Shown piece by piece: positions 35,587-44,224 of a stretch of 64,000 nucleotides of DNA; within the stretch, counting starts at the first letter, position 1; every line of letters starts with the position of its first letter. The notes under the pieces are model-generated. The model was not told where the DNA came from. It saw only the letters and a list, made by a program, of their open reading frames with translations, and did not search any database. This DNA is from Rhodoferax sp. BLA1. GTDB taxonomy: Bacteria > Pseudomonadota > Gammaproteobacteria > Burkholderiales > Burkholderiaceae_C. Position numbers and translations under genes: made by a program. The DNA lies in contig NZ_SZVI01000009.1 of the NCBI RefSeq assembly GCF_013416775.1, forward strand, positions 248,001 through 312,000. Reading direction: 5' to 3'.

Positions 35587-37770
35587 TCAATGTGTTTTTT
35601 TGGTGGGAGTCAACCCGAAGGTGCGCAAACCGGCACCGATCAATTCTGCGGTGATGCCCAGCGCCCAGGCGGCAGCAGTGGCAGCCAACACCGCACCCGG
35701 CAAAGCCTGGATGTCGGCACCCAACGCATTCAGTGCAATACGCGCCACTGTCGTCTGGCCTTTGGCCAGCACCAGCTGACCACCATCGACAAACACCACC
35801 GCCTCACCTCGGTCGCGGTGCGCGGTGAGCACCTCCGAGGCTGGGTTGAGGGAGTAAAAAATGACCTTGCCGTCGCACAAAGCAGCCAGGTCCACCACTT
35901 GGGCATCGTCCGCGTTGAGCACCGCCGTGCCGTGTGACAGGATCACATCGACCTGGGTGCGCACGACGTTGAACAGTTTGTCCTGGTCATCAATGTAGAA
36001 CTCAGCCAGTGCAGCCAGGTCACCGATGTCGGTCACCACACCCACATCACATCGGTCGTAGGCCAAGCCTTCACTGAGGATGCGGTGGCTGTTGTGTTCA
36101 AAGACGGCGGTGTCCAGAGAACGGTTGATCAGCAGGTTCTGACCAGCGTCCCAGCTCGTGCTGTCATCCGCATGGACACGGCGCGCGCCCAGATAAAAAC
36201 CGTCATGACAGGCCAGGCCCACCTTGTGGCCCTTGTTGTGCAGCAGCCAGGCAATCAAACGCGCCACGGGGGTGGCATGGTTGCGGCCAGTGACACCGAC
36301 CACCGAGATGCGACCCAGCTTGTCGGTGTTGTGTGCCACACCAAACAAATGGTCCATGATGGCGGCACCAATCGGGCGAGGCTGGCCACTGGCCGGTTTC
36401 AGATGGGCCAGCAAGCCCGGGCTGGCATTGACCTCGATCACCGCGCCGCGTTGCTCGGACAGGGGGCGTGAGGCATCCTCCAGCACCATGTCCACACCGG
36501 CAATATCGAGCCCGACCACGCGCGCAGCCAAGGCCGCCACAGCAGCGACGCTGGGATGCACATCGTCTGTCACATCAAAGGCCACATTGCCGTTGCGTTG
36601 AATCAGCACCTTGACGCCCGCAGCAGGCACCGAGTAGGCGGTAAAGCCCTGGCGTTCGAGCTCCAGAATGATCTCGCCAGACTCATGCGGCTTGACTACA
36701 CCGAGGGGGAAGTCTTCTGTTTCACCACGCCGTGGGTCGGTGTTGAGCTGCTGGTTCACCAGGGTCAGGATGTTGGAGACGCCGTCACCGGTGACCCAGG
36801 CGGTTTCACCACGCGCGACGGCCACCACACGCCGCCCCACCACCAGCAAACGGTGTTCATTGCCAGGAATGAACTGCTCCACAATCACCTTGCTCTCGCC
36901 CCGTTGCAGCGCCAGCACAAAAGCGGTCTCAACATCTGCTGGCGTGCTCAGGTCCAGCGAGACCCCACGCCCATGGTTGCCGTTGTAAGGTTTCACCGCC
37001 ACCGGCAAACCCACATCCTGGGCGGCCTCCCAGGCTTCTTGCACGGTAGTGACCACCCGGCCTTCGGGCACCGGCACACCACTGCACTGCAGCAAGGATT
37101 TGGTCATGTCTTTGTCACTGGCAATTTCTTCGGCGATGGCCGAGGTCTGGTCAGTCTCAGCGGTCCAGATGCGCCGTTGGGCAGCACCAAACCCAAGCTG
37201 CACCAGATTGCCTTCGTTGAGCCGCAGGTGGGGGATGCCCCGGTCGGTGGCCGCATCAACAATGTGTGAGGTGCTGGGCCCAAGGCAATGCCTGTCCACC
37301 AGTTCACGCAGCTGGGTCAGCACCGCAGCCAGGTCAAACGGGGTGTCATGAATAGCGGCATGGACCAGCTCCAGCCCACTGGCCAGCGCCGCGCGTCCCA
37401 CCAGCTCCTGCCGGGTGCGAAACGCCATCTTGTAGATGCCACGTTGCGAGGTTTGCCGGGTTTTGCCAAAACCGGTGCGCATGCCAGCCAGGTTTTGCAA
37501 CTCCAGCACCACATGCTCCAGAATATGCCCAGCCCAGGTACCCTCACGCAGCCGCTGCAGGAATCCGCCGGGTTCACCAATGCCGCAGCGGTGCACCGCA
37601 AGCCCGGGCAGCCAAGTCGTCAAACGCTCATAAAATCCTGGCAGCGTGTTGGAGGGGTAGTCTTCCAGATCGCCAAGATCAATCCAGGCTTCAATGACGG
37701 GACGGTAGGTCCAGATGTTGGGGCCCCTCAGGTGGGTTACCCGAAGCAATTGCATGGTCTTCGTCGTCAT
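35587..37770 (-). CDS. Second cyanophycin synthetase (CphA2-like, degenerate Mur-ligase P-loop)
   Basis: The 727-residue paralogue of the downstream CphA has the same domain order: an N-terminal domain, ATP-grasp (about 225-470; AVKPYNGNHGRGV, EVNASPGLLAHL) and a shorter Mur-ligase-like domain. In the latter the P-loop that reads GTNGKTT in CphA is replaced by GRNHATP (about 493-499), losing the ATP-binding lysine, and the C-terminus is about 130 residues shorter. In characterised systems CphA2/CphA-prime types with one working ATP site use the beta-Asp-Arg dipeptide or assist CphA1; that role is inferred here. It is the first gene of the pair and diverges from the ABC transporter across a 195-base region with a perfect palindrome. 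A start at 37755 is also possible. Confidence 0.88.
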   Translation of the reverse strand: MTTKTMQLLRVTHLRGPNIWTYRPVIEAWIDLGDLEDYPSNTLPGFYERLTTWLPGLAVHRCGIGEPGGFLQRLREGTWAGHILEHVVLELQNLAGMRTGFGKTRQTSQRGIYKMAFRTRQELVGRAALASGLELVHAAIHDTPFDLAAVLTQLRELVDRHCLGPSTSHIVDAATDRGIPHLRLNEGNLVQLGFGAAQRRIWTAETDQTSAIAEEIASDKDMTKSLLQCSGVPVPEGRVVTTVQEAWEAAQDVGLPVAVKPYNGNHGRGVSLDLSTPADVETAFVLALQRGESKVIVEQFIPGNEHRLLVVGRRVVAVARGETAWVTGDGVSNILTLVNQQLNTDPRRGETEDFPLGVVKPHESGEIILELERQGFTAYSVPAAGVKVLIQRNGNVAFDVTDDVHPSVAAVAALAARVVGLDIAGVDMVLEDASRPLSEQRGAVIEVNASPGLLAHLKPASGQPRPIGAAIMDHLFGVAHNTDKLGRISVVGVTGRNHATPVARLIAWLLHNKGHKVGLACHDGFYLGARRVHADDSTSWDAGQNLLINRSLDTAVFEHNSHRILSEGLAYDRCDVGVVTDIGDLAALAEFYIDDQDKLFNVVRTQVDVILSHGTAVLNADDAQVVDLAALCDGKVIFYSLNPASEVLTAHRDRGEAVVFVDGGQLVLAKGQTTVARIALNALGADIQALPGAVLAATAAAWALGITAELIGAGLRTFGLTPTKKTH

Positions 37771-37853
37771 GAATTTTTAAAGGTGTTCATTTAAGCAACA
37801 GCCCCGAATTTTCAGTTCATTTGGTCCCCTGCCATCATCCGCAAGGTACAAAA

Positions 37854-37871
37854 GTTACAAATATTTGTAAC
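37854..37871. promoter_or_regulatory. Perfect 18-bp palindrome in the divergent cyanophycin control region
   Basis: GTTACAAATATTTGTAAC is fully self-complementary and lies between the synthetase operon (start 37770) and the transporter (start 37966). Its position and symmetry suggest an operator for a dimeric regulator acting on both divergent promoters. No regulator gene is adjacent. Confidence 0.6.
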
Positions 37872-37965
37872 AAACCACCCTGCCAAGACTATCCTCAGGC
37901 CGTTCACAGGCCTCAAACCGACGCGATCCGGCCTTGGGTGGCCATACCGCTAACCTCTGTTTCCC

Positions 37966-40260
37966 ATGACCCACGACCCCTCTTTTTCTGAACTTTCTGC
38001 ACAAAACATACCGGCGGGTTGGCGGGCCGATGTGTCGGCGCAACTTCAAAGCGGCGAGGCCATTCTGGCCGAACTGGTCTTTGACCTGGACCACCAGTTG
38101 CATTTTGTCCAAGGCCTGGTGCTGGTGACCAACCGCCGGGTGCTGAGCCGCGCGCCCGATGCCAGCTGGTCTGCCTGGGTCTACCAGCCCGGCCTAGCGA
38201 TGCACCTGTATGACCACGCCGGTGTCGGTCATCTGGAGTTGCTCGACAGCCAGGGCCGCCTGGCCCACTGGTGTTTTACCCTGGCGTGTAACCTGCATGC
38301 GATCCGCGTTGTTGACCAGTTCCAGATCCACCAGACCAGTTGTGTCAGCGGCGAGCCACCGGTGCTGCCCGAAGGCCATGTCTGCCCAAGCTGCAAAGCG
38401 CCGCTGGCGCCCGACCAGGACGAATGCCCGATTTGCACCAAGGTGATCCACACCCCACCTTCGACCTGGACCTTGTTCAGGTTATGGCGTTTTGCCAAAC
38501 CCTACCGGGGCCAGTTGCTCGCCGGTCTGGTGCTGACCCTGCTGGGCACCGCCGCCAGCCTGGTGCCGCCTTACCTGGCGATGCCGCTGATGGACGAGGT
38601 GCTGATCCCGTTCCAGAACGGCCAACACATCGAACCCATGGTGGTGGCAGGTTATCTGGCCGGGTTGTTTGGCGCCGCCTTGCTGGCCTGGGGCCTGTCC
38701 TGGGCCAAGACCTACATCCTGGCGCTGGTATCCGAACGGATTGGTGCAGATTTGCGCACCACCACCTACGACCACCTGCTGCGCATGTCGCTGGAATACT
38801 TTGGTGGCAAACGCACGGGCGACCTGATGTCGCGTATTGGCAGCGAGAGTGACCGCATCTGTGTGTTCTTGTCATTACATCTGTTGGACTTTGCCTCGGA
38901 TGTGCTGATGCTGGTCATGACGGCGGTGATCCTGATCTCGATCAACCCCTGGCTGGCCCTGGTCACCCTGGTGCCGCTGCCTTTTATTGTGTGGATGATC
39001 CGCTCGGTGCGCTTTCGCTTACAAACCGGTTTTGAGAAGATTGACCGGGTCTGGTCGGCGGTGACCAGTGTGCTGGCCGACACCATTCCGGGTGTGCGGG
39101 TGGTCAAGGCTTTTGCCCAGGAAGACCGCGAATCGGCCCGTTTTCGCGAGGCCAACAAACAAAACCTGGCGGTGAACGACCGCATCAACAAAATCTGGTC
39201 GGTGTTTGCACCCAGCATCTCGCTGATGACCGAACTGGGCCTGCTGGTGGTGTGGGGTTTTGGCATCTGGCTGGTGTCCCAGTCCGAGATCACCGTCGGT
39301 GTGCTGATGGCCTTCATCTCCTACATCAGCCGCTTTTATGGCCGGCTGGACTCGATGAGCCGCATTGTCTCGGTGACCGAAAAGTCGGCATCAGCGGCCA
39401 AACGCATTTTTGACATTCTGGACCATGTCTCCAGCGTGCCGGAGCCGACTCAGCCGGTGAAACTGACGCATGTGCAAGGCCGCATCGACATCACCGACGT
39501 GAGCTTCCGCTACGGCAACCGCGAGGTCAACAAAGGCATCAACCTGACGATCAACCCCGGTGAAATGATTGGCCTGGTCGGTCACAGCGGCTCTGGCAAA
39601 AGCACCCTGGTGAACCTGATCTGCCGTTTTTACGACGTGTCCGAAGGTTCGATCAAGGTCGACGGTGTCGATGTGCGCGCCTTGCCGGTGGCCGACTACC
39701 GGCGACACATCGGGCTGGTGTTACAGGAGCCCTTCCTGTTTTTTGGCACGATTGCCGAGAACATCGCCTACGGCAAACCCCATGCCACCCGGGCCGAAAT
39801 CATTGCCGCCGCGCGCGCCGCGCACGCCCATGAGTTCATCTTGCGCCTGGCACAAGGTTACGACTCGATGGTGGGTGAACGCGGCCAAGGCCTTTCAGGC
39901 GGGGAACGCCAGCGCATCTCGATTGCCCGAGCGTTGCTGATCGACCCGCGCATCCTGATCCTGGACGAAGCCACCTCCTCGGTCGACTCTGAGACCGAGA
40001 AGGAGATCCAGAACGCGCTGGAAAACCTGGTCAAGGGCCGCACCACCATCGCGATTGCGCACCGGCTCTCGACCCTGCACCGCGCCGACCGTCTGGTGGT
40101 GCTGGACCGTGGCCAGGTGGTCGAGGTCGGCACCCACGACGCCCTGATGGCAGCACAAGGCGCCTACTTCAACCTGTACGAAGCGCAGGCACGCAACATG
40201 GATGTCGACATGGATGACCGCTCGCAAGTCCGCTTGAACGACAGGAAAAACGACAAATGA
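37966..40260 (+). CDS. Cyanophycin-locus ABC transporter (permease-ATPase fusion with N-terminal zinc-ribbon domain)
   Basis: The protein has 764 residues. The N-terminal 160 residues are not a transporter domain and end with a zinc-ribbon-like C140-x2-C143 ... C154-x2-C157. A six-helix exporter-type transmembrane domain (about 180-470) and a nucleotide-binding domain follow, with Walker A GHSGSGKST near 539, the signature LSGGERQ and Walker B with the catalytic glutamate at D667-E668. It overlaps the DUF1854 gene by four bases and diverges from the cyanophycin synthetases. This gene pair recurs beside cphA in betaproteobacteria and is named as cyanophycin metabolism-associated; the transported substrate is unknown. 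Confidence 0.9.
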   Translation: MTHDPSFSELSAQNIPAGWRADVSAQLQSGEAILAELVFDLDHQLHFVQGLVLVTNRRVLSRAPDASWSAWVYQPGLAMHLYDHAGVGHLELLDSQGRLAHWCFTLACNLHAIRVVDQFQIHQTSCVSGEPPVLPEGHVCPSCKAPLAPDQDECPICTKVIHTPPSTWTLFRLWRFAKPYRGQLLAGLVLTLLGTAASLVPPYLAMPLMDEVLIPFQNGQHIEPMVVAGYLAGLFGAALLAWGLSWAKTYILALVSERIGADLRTTTYDHLLRMSLEYFGGKRTGDLMSRIGSESDRICVFLSLHLLDFASDVLMLVMTAVILISINPWLALVTLVPLPFIVWMIRSVRFRLQTGFEKIDRVWSAVTSVLADTIPGVRVVKAFAQEDRESARFREANKQNLAVNDRINKIWSVFAPSISLMTELGLLVVWGFGIWLVSQSEITVGVLMAFISYISRFYGRLDSMSRIVSVTEKSASAAKRIFDILDHVSSVPEPTQPVKLTHVQGRIDITDVSFRYGNREVNKGINLTINPGEMIGLVGHSGSGKSTLVNLICRFYDVSEGSIKVDGVDVRALPVADYRRHIGLVLQEPFLFFGTIAENIAYGKPHATRAEIIAAARAAHAHEFILRLAQGYDSMVGERGQGLSGGERQRISIARALLIDPRILILDEATSSVDSETEKEIQNALENLVKGRTTIAIAHRLSTLHRADRLVVLDRGQVVEVGTHDALMAAQGAYFNLYEAQARNMDVDMDDRSQVRLNDRKNDK

Positions 40261-40730
40261 CCACCAGCCCCCCTTTTACCCTGGTCCGCAACCCTTTTGG
40301 GCGGCTGACTCTGACGACCTCTGTTGGTGAGGTCGTCGAAGCTGTGGTGCCTGTGCGTGCGTTTCCGATCCAGTCACCCGAGGTCGGTATTTCGCTGGTG
40401 CACACCGATGGCCACGAGGTGGCCTGGATTGAGCAACTGGCCGATGTGCCCGAACCCGCACAAAGCCTGATCCGCGAGGAGCTGCAACTCCGCGAGTTCA
40501 TGCCCACCATCCTGAGCATCGAGAGCGTCACGAGTTTTTCCCCCCCCTGCACCTGGCGCGTCAAGACCGACCGTGGCAACACCAGTTTTGTGCTGCGGGG
40601 TGACGAAGACATCCGCCGTGTCGGCCCCAGCATGTTGCTGGTCACCGATTCACACGGCATCCAGTTCCTGATCCGTGATGCCAGCGACCTGGGCCGCGAC
40701 AGCCGCAAGATCCTGGACCGGTTCTTGTAG
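40257..40730 (+). CDS. DUF1854 protein of the cyanophycin locus
   Basis: The 157-residue soluble protein has no known catalytic motif. The sequence (FTLVRNPFGRLTL, ISLVHTDGHEVAWI, DIRRVGPSMLLVTDSHGIQFLIRD) matches the DUF1854 family I associate with cyanophycin gene clusters. It is translationally coupled to the upstream ABC transporter by an ATGA overlap and ends 6 bases before the NRDE gene. It may be a partner or regulator of the transporter; the function is unknown. Confidence 0.85.
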   Translation: MTTSPPFTLVRNPFGRLTLTTSVGEVVEAVVPVRAFPIQSPEVGISLVHTDGHEVAWIEQLADVPEPAQSLIREELQLREFMPTILSIESVTSFSPPCTWRVKTDRGNTSFVLRGDEDIRRVGPSMLLVTDSHGIQFLIRDASDLGRDSRKILDRFL

Positions 40731-40736
40731 GCAAGA

Positions 40737-41501
40737 ATGTGCCTGATCGCCTGGCACTGGCAGCCTGACAGCCCCAACAAGCTGCTGCTGGTGGCCAACC
40801 GTGACGAGTTTTACGCCCGCCCCACTGCCGCGCTGCACTGGTGGGAAGACGCGGACATCCTGGCCGGGCGCGATCTACAAGCCGGTGGTACCTGGCTCGG
40901 GGTCAGCCGCTCGGGCCGACTGGCCGCGCTGACCAACCACCGCGACCCGGCCCAACAACGCGCTGACGCCCCCTCACGCGGTGAACTCGTCAGCGCTTTT
41001 TTGCGCAGTGATCTCAGCGCCGAGGCTTATCTGAGCGAACTGCGTCCACACGCCAACAACTACAACCCGTTCAACCTGCTGGTCTACGATGGCAGCCATT
41101 TGATGGGATTGGAGAGCCGCCACGCCCGGGTGCTGGCCCTGCTGACAGGTGTGGGCGCGGTGTCCAACGCCGATTTTCAGACACCCTGGCCCAAGCTGTA
41201 CGGTTTGACCAAGGGCCTGCAACACCAACTCACACAAGGCCAAACCAGCGACGCCGCTTTGCTGGCACTTCTGCAAGACCGGCGCACCGCTGACGACGCC
41301 GATTTGCCCACCACCGGTGTGCCACTGCCGCTGGAGCGCGCCCTGTCCGCCGCTTTTGTGGCCCTGCCCGACTACGGTACGCGCGCTTGCAGTGTGGTGC
41401 GTCTGGGCGTCGACCACGTCGACTTCACCGAACAGGGTTTTGACGCCAAGGGGCCACTCCAGGCGCGACACCTGCGAGCGAAACTCGCACCCAGAGTCTG
41501 A
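40737..41501 (+). CDS. NRDE/TANGO2-family protein
   Basis: The 254-residue protein starts directly with the family signature MCLIAWHW and carries NRDE in LLVANRDEFYARP, followed by GGTWLGVSRSGRLAALTNHRDP. This is the NTN-hydrolase-like NRDE (TANGO2) family; a cytoplasmic role in heme or lipid handling has been proposed for eukaryotic relatives, but the bacterial function is not settled. It lies 6 bases after the DUF1854 gene and may be transcribed with the transporter operon. A reversed dispersed repeat follows it. Confidence 0.88.
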   Translation: MCLIAWHWQPDSPNKLLLVANRDEFYARPTAALHWWEDADILAGRDLQAGGTWLGVSRSGRLAALTNHRDPAQQRADAPSRGELVSAFLRSDLSAEAYLSELRPHANNYNPFNLLVYDGSHLMGLESRHARVLALLTGVGAVSNADFQTPWPKLYGLTKGLQHQLTQGQTSDAALLALLQDRRTADDADLPTTGVPLPLERALSAAFVALPDYGTRACSVVRLGVDHVDFTEQGFDAKGPLQARHLRAKLAPRV

Positions 41502-41503
41502 TA

Positions 41504-41547
41504 ACAAATGTGGCTCCAGCCCTTATTCAATAAGCCCAAGTCGCTAC
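41504..41547 (-). repeat. AGCCCTT/AAGGGCT dispersed repeat
   Basis: On the minus strand GTAGCGACTTGGGCTTATTG, then AATAAGGGCTGGAGCCACATTTG. It lies between the NRDE and CbiM-like genes. Confidence 0.75.
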
Positions 41548-41559
41548 AACGTCTGTAGT

Positions 41560-42186
41560 ATGTCGGCCATATCCATCAACCTTGTCCTGTTGCTGCTGTG
41601 CCTGAGTGCCGCGATGCTGCTGCGCCCATGGCAGCTGTTGAAAGGTGCCACCCGCTTGACACCAATGCTCGCGGCACTCACCCTGCTGCCCTGGTTGTGG
41701 GCATTACCCAGCCTGCACCAGATGCCGCTGCAGTTGCAGGGCTCGGGCGCCTGCCTGCTGGTGCTGATGCTGGGTTGGCCGTTGGCGGTGCCGGTCTTGT
41801 GTGCTGTGGGTGTGCTGGCCGCCCTGATTTCACCGATGGGCTGGGACACCGCGCTGGACCTGACCGTCTGGCTGGGCCTGGTGCCTGCCACGCTGGCCTT
41901 GGGTCTGGGCTTGGCCGTGCGCCGCTGGATCGGGCACCATCTGTTTGTCTACATTCTGGGGCGGGGCTTTCTGGGCACGGTGGTGTGTATGTTTACCGCC
42001 GGTGTGCTGGGCCAGTGGGCAGGTCACAGCCTGCCGGGGGTGGACAACGACCTGAGTCTGGTGGCGCATTGGCTCATTGCCTGGGGTGACGCGTTTTTGA
42101 CCGGCCTGGTCACCGCGATCCTGGTCGCTTACAAACCCGATTGGCTGGCCACTTGGTCGGACCAGCTGTACCTGAAAAAGCCGTGA
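41560..42186 (+). CDS. CbiM-like integral membrane protein (energy-coupling-factor permease family)
   Basis: The 208-residue protein from the ATG at 41560 has about six or seven hydrophobic helices. The C-terminal part (LGRGFLGTVVCMFTAGVL ... WGDAFLTGLVTAILVAYKPDWL) resembles the substrate-binding membrane subunit of cobalt/nickel ECF transporters. It lacks the usual metal-binding MHIPEG N-terminus, and no CbiQ or CbiO gene is beside it, so a metal-transport role is doubtful. It is a stand-alone gene between a repeat and serB. Confidence 0.6.
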   Translation: MSAISINLVLLLLCLSAAMLLRPWQLLKGATRLTPMLAALTLLPWLWALPSLHQMPLQLQGSGACLLVLMLGWPLAVPVLCAVGVLAALISPMGWDTALDLTVWLGLVPATLALGLGLAVRRWIGHHLFVYILGRGFLGTVVCMFTAGVLGQWAGHSLPGVDNDLSLVAHWLIAWGDAFLTGLVTAILVAYKPDWLATWSDQLYLKKP

Positions 42187-42212
42187 CACACACGACGCTG
42201 CGTTTTTTCAAG

Positions 42213-42262
42213 GAAAATCGGCACCTAGCCCTTTGATACACGGCACTGTTAGCTACTTTATT
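42213..42262 (-). repeat. AGCCCTT/AAGGGCT dispersed repeat (diverged core)
   Basis: On the minus strand AATAAAGTAGCTAACAG, then ATCAAAGGGCTAGGTGCCGATTTT. Both ends match the family. It lies directly upstream of serB and may contribute promoter or leader sequence. Confidence 0.7.
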
Positions 42263-42280
42263 CATAGTATTTTCCATTCC

Positions 42281-42994
42281 ATGACCTCCACCGAATTTGC
42301 TCCCGGCCTGCGCATCGCAGGTATCACACCGCCGCTGCGCCTGTCCGACTACAAGCTCATCGCTTTTGACATGGACTCGACCCTGATCAACATCGAGTGT
42401 GTCGACGAAATTGCCGAAGCGGTGGGCCGCAAGGCTGAGGTGGCCGCCATCACCGAGGCCGCCATGCAAGGCCACATCAGCGACTACAAGGAGAGCCTGC
42501 GCCAGCGCGTGGCCCTGCTCCAAGGTGTGACGCTGGCCCAGATGGACCAGATTTACCACGACCGTCTGCGTCTGAACCCCGGCGCGGCCGAGCTGGTGGC
42601 CGCCTGCAAGGCCGCCGGGTTAAAAGTGCTGCTGGTCTCGGGCGGCTTCACCCATTTCACCGACCGCATCCGCGACCGCCTGGGCATCGACTTCACACGT
42701 GCCAACCAGCTGGAGGTGGCCAACGGTGCCCTCACCGGTCGTATGGTGGACCAGGCCTGGGGCGACATCTGCGACGGCGCCGAAAAACGCACCATGCTGT
42801 TACACACCTGCGCCCAGCTGGGCATCAACCCGAGCCAGGCGATTGCCATGGGCGACGGTGCCAACGACCTGCCGATGATGGGTGTGGCCGGCCTGTCGGT
42901 GGCTTACCACGCCAAACCCGCCGTGCGCGAGCAGGCCAAGGTCTCCATCGAATCCGGCGGGTTGGATAGGCTGCTGGCGCTGATGCAGGCTTAA
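42281..42994 (+). CDS. serB: Phosphoserine phosphatase
   Basis: The 237-residue HAD-superfamily enzyme releases serine from phosphoserine, the last step of serine synthesis. The nucleophile motif DMDSTLI, motif II VSGG, and motif III GDGANDLPM are all intact, and EC just after the nucleophile is typical of SerB. The ATG at 42281 is chosen because the family alignment begins here; the frame is open 16 codons earlier, inside the repeat. It is convergent with the esterase gene. Confidence 0.95.
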   Translation: MTSTEFAPGLRIAGITPPLRLSDYKLIAFDMDSTLINIECVDEIAEAVGRKAEVAAITEAAMQGHISDYKESLRQRVALLQGVTLAQMDQIYHDRLRLNPGAAELVAACKAAGLKVLLVSGGFTHFTDRIRDRLGIDFTRANQLEVANGALTGRMVDQAWGDICDGAEKRTMLLHTCAQLGINPSQAIAMGDGANDLPMMGVAGLSVAYHAKPAVREQAKVSIESGGLDRLLALMQA

Positions 42995-43014
42995 ACGCGG
43001 CTTGCCGAGCAGCC

Positions 43015-44052
43015 TCAACGTGGCAGTCGGCTGAAAAAGTCCCACATCACCGCATTGGCCGAGATGGCTTGAGAGGGCTGCTCGTCACCACGCGTCTTGT
43101 GCCCTCCGGGCCAGGCATGCCCACCGGTATCGGTCACACACAGCTGCACCTGGGCGCCGCCCTGGCACGGTGCATAAGACTCACACAGGGCACCGGCCTG
43201 GTCCAGCACCCGCTTCGGTACCGGGCTGCAGCCATTGAGCTGGGTCCACTTGGCCATCGTGTTGGGCGCCGAGCTGTAGTCGGCTTCGGCTGACCTGTTG
43301 ACCGCAGCGGGCCCGGCACCGCCATGGAACAAGACATGGTCATCGTTTTTGGCATGGACGTGCAATACCGACACCGGTTTGCCCGGCTGGCATAAGCGGG
43401 TGTTGTCGGTGCCCGCCACAGCGGCAATCGCGCTGAACACATCGGGCGCCTCACAGGCCAGCCGGTAGGCCATCATGGCACCGTTCGACATGCCGGTGGC
43501 GTACACAAGGCGTGGATCTATCGGCAGCTGGGCGCTGATCTGGCTGACCATCTGGCGGATGAAGCCAACGTCGTCCACCTGCCCGTCACGGGCCGCACCA
43601 CAGCAGTTGCCAGCATTCCAGGTCGCCAGTTTGCCACCCGCAAACCGACTGTACCCGTTGGGGAACGCCACCACAAAACCGTCACGTTCAGACGCACTGA
43701 TCAGCCCGTAACGGCTGTCGTCTGCCTGGAACTCCATGTTGCCACCACCACCATGCATCGCCACCAGCAGCGGCACCGGCTGGCCTGCCAGACCACGTTG
43801 CGGCACATGCACCAGATAACTGCGCGACAAGCCCTGATGCACCAGGCTCAGGCGGTAGTCACCCGGCTGGGTGATGCTGGTCGTGTTGGGCGGCGCAGGA
43901 ACGCGCTCGGTCTGGCGTTGCTGCAGCCGCTCTTTGAGGCGTTGGCGTAGCGGGCCGTCCTGTGCCACGGCGGATGAGGGCAACAACACACTGGCACAGA
44001 GCAACCAGAGCATCAGCTTGAGCGGCGACAGCTTGGGCGGGCAGCAAAACAT
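43015..44052 (-). CDS. Secreted PHB-depolymerase/feruloyl-esterase-like alpha/beta hydrolase
   Basis: The protein has 345 residues from the ATG at 44052, fixed by GGAGGT seven bases upstream. It has a signal peptide (about 1-30, ending SSAVAQ). The LpqC/esterase PHB depolymerase family is recognised by MHGGGGN (oxyanion), the WNAGNCCG cysteine pair, serine nucleophile GMSNGAMMAYRLAC, and the C-terminal GGHAWPGG histidine. Likely substrates are short polyhydroxyalkanoate or aryl esters outside the cytoplasm; the exact one cannot be read. The gene diverges from the DUF4405 gene. Confidence 0.87.
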   Translation of the reverse strand: MFCCPPKLSPLKLMLWLLCASVLLPSSAVAQDGPLRQRLKERLQQRQTERVPAPPNTTSITQPGDYRLSLVHQGLSRSYLVHVPQRGLAGQPVPLLVAMHGGGGNMEFQADDSRYGLISASERDGFVVAFPNGYSRFAGGKLATWNAGNCCGAARDGQVDDVGFIRQMVSQISAQLPIDPRLVYATGMSNGAMMAYRLACEAPDVFSAIAAVAGTDNTRLCQPGKPVSVLHVHAKNDDHVLFHGGAGPAAVNRSAEADYSSAPNTMAKWTQLNGCSPVPKRVLDQAGALCESYAPCQGGAQVQLCVTDTGGHAWPGGHKTRGDEQPSQAISANAVMWDFFSRLPR

Positions 44053-44224
44053 GGGCAAACCTCCACAGTGGCATAAAAGCCGCGTTCTGCCCATCACCTG
44101 CTGACAGATGGCCCTGTTTTGAGCGGCTTTACCTCAGATTCACACGCACTTGATGCAACTTCAAACCCGGCTTGGACAATCCATCACAAGACCTCTTTAC
44201 CAAGCCAACACACAAGGATACATC

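Noticed and set aside
35587..37770. Calling the second cyanophycin synthetase a pseudogene
   Set aside because: The frame is intact over 727 codons and the ATP-grasp motifs are preserved; only the second P-loop is altered, as in known CphA2-like proteins.
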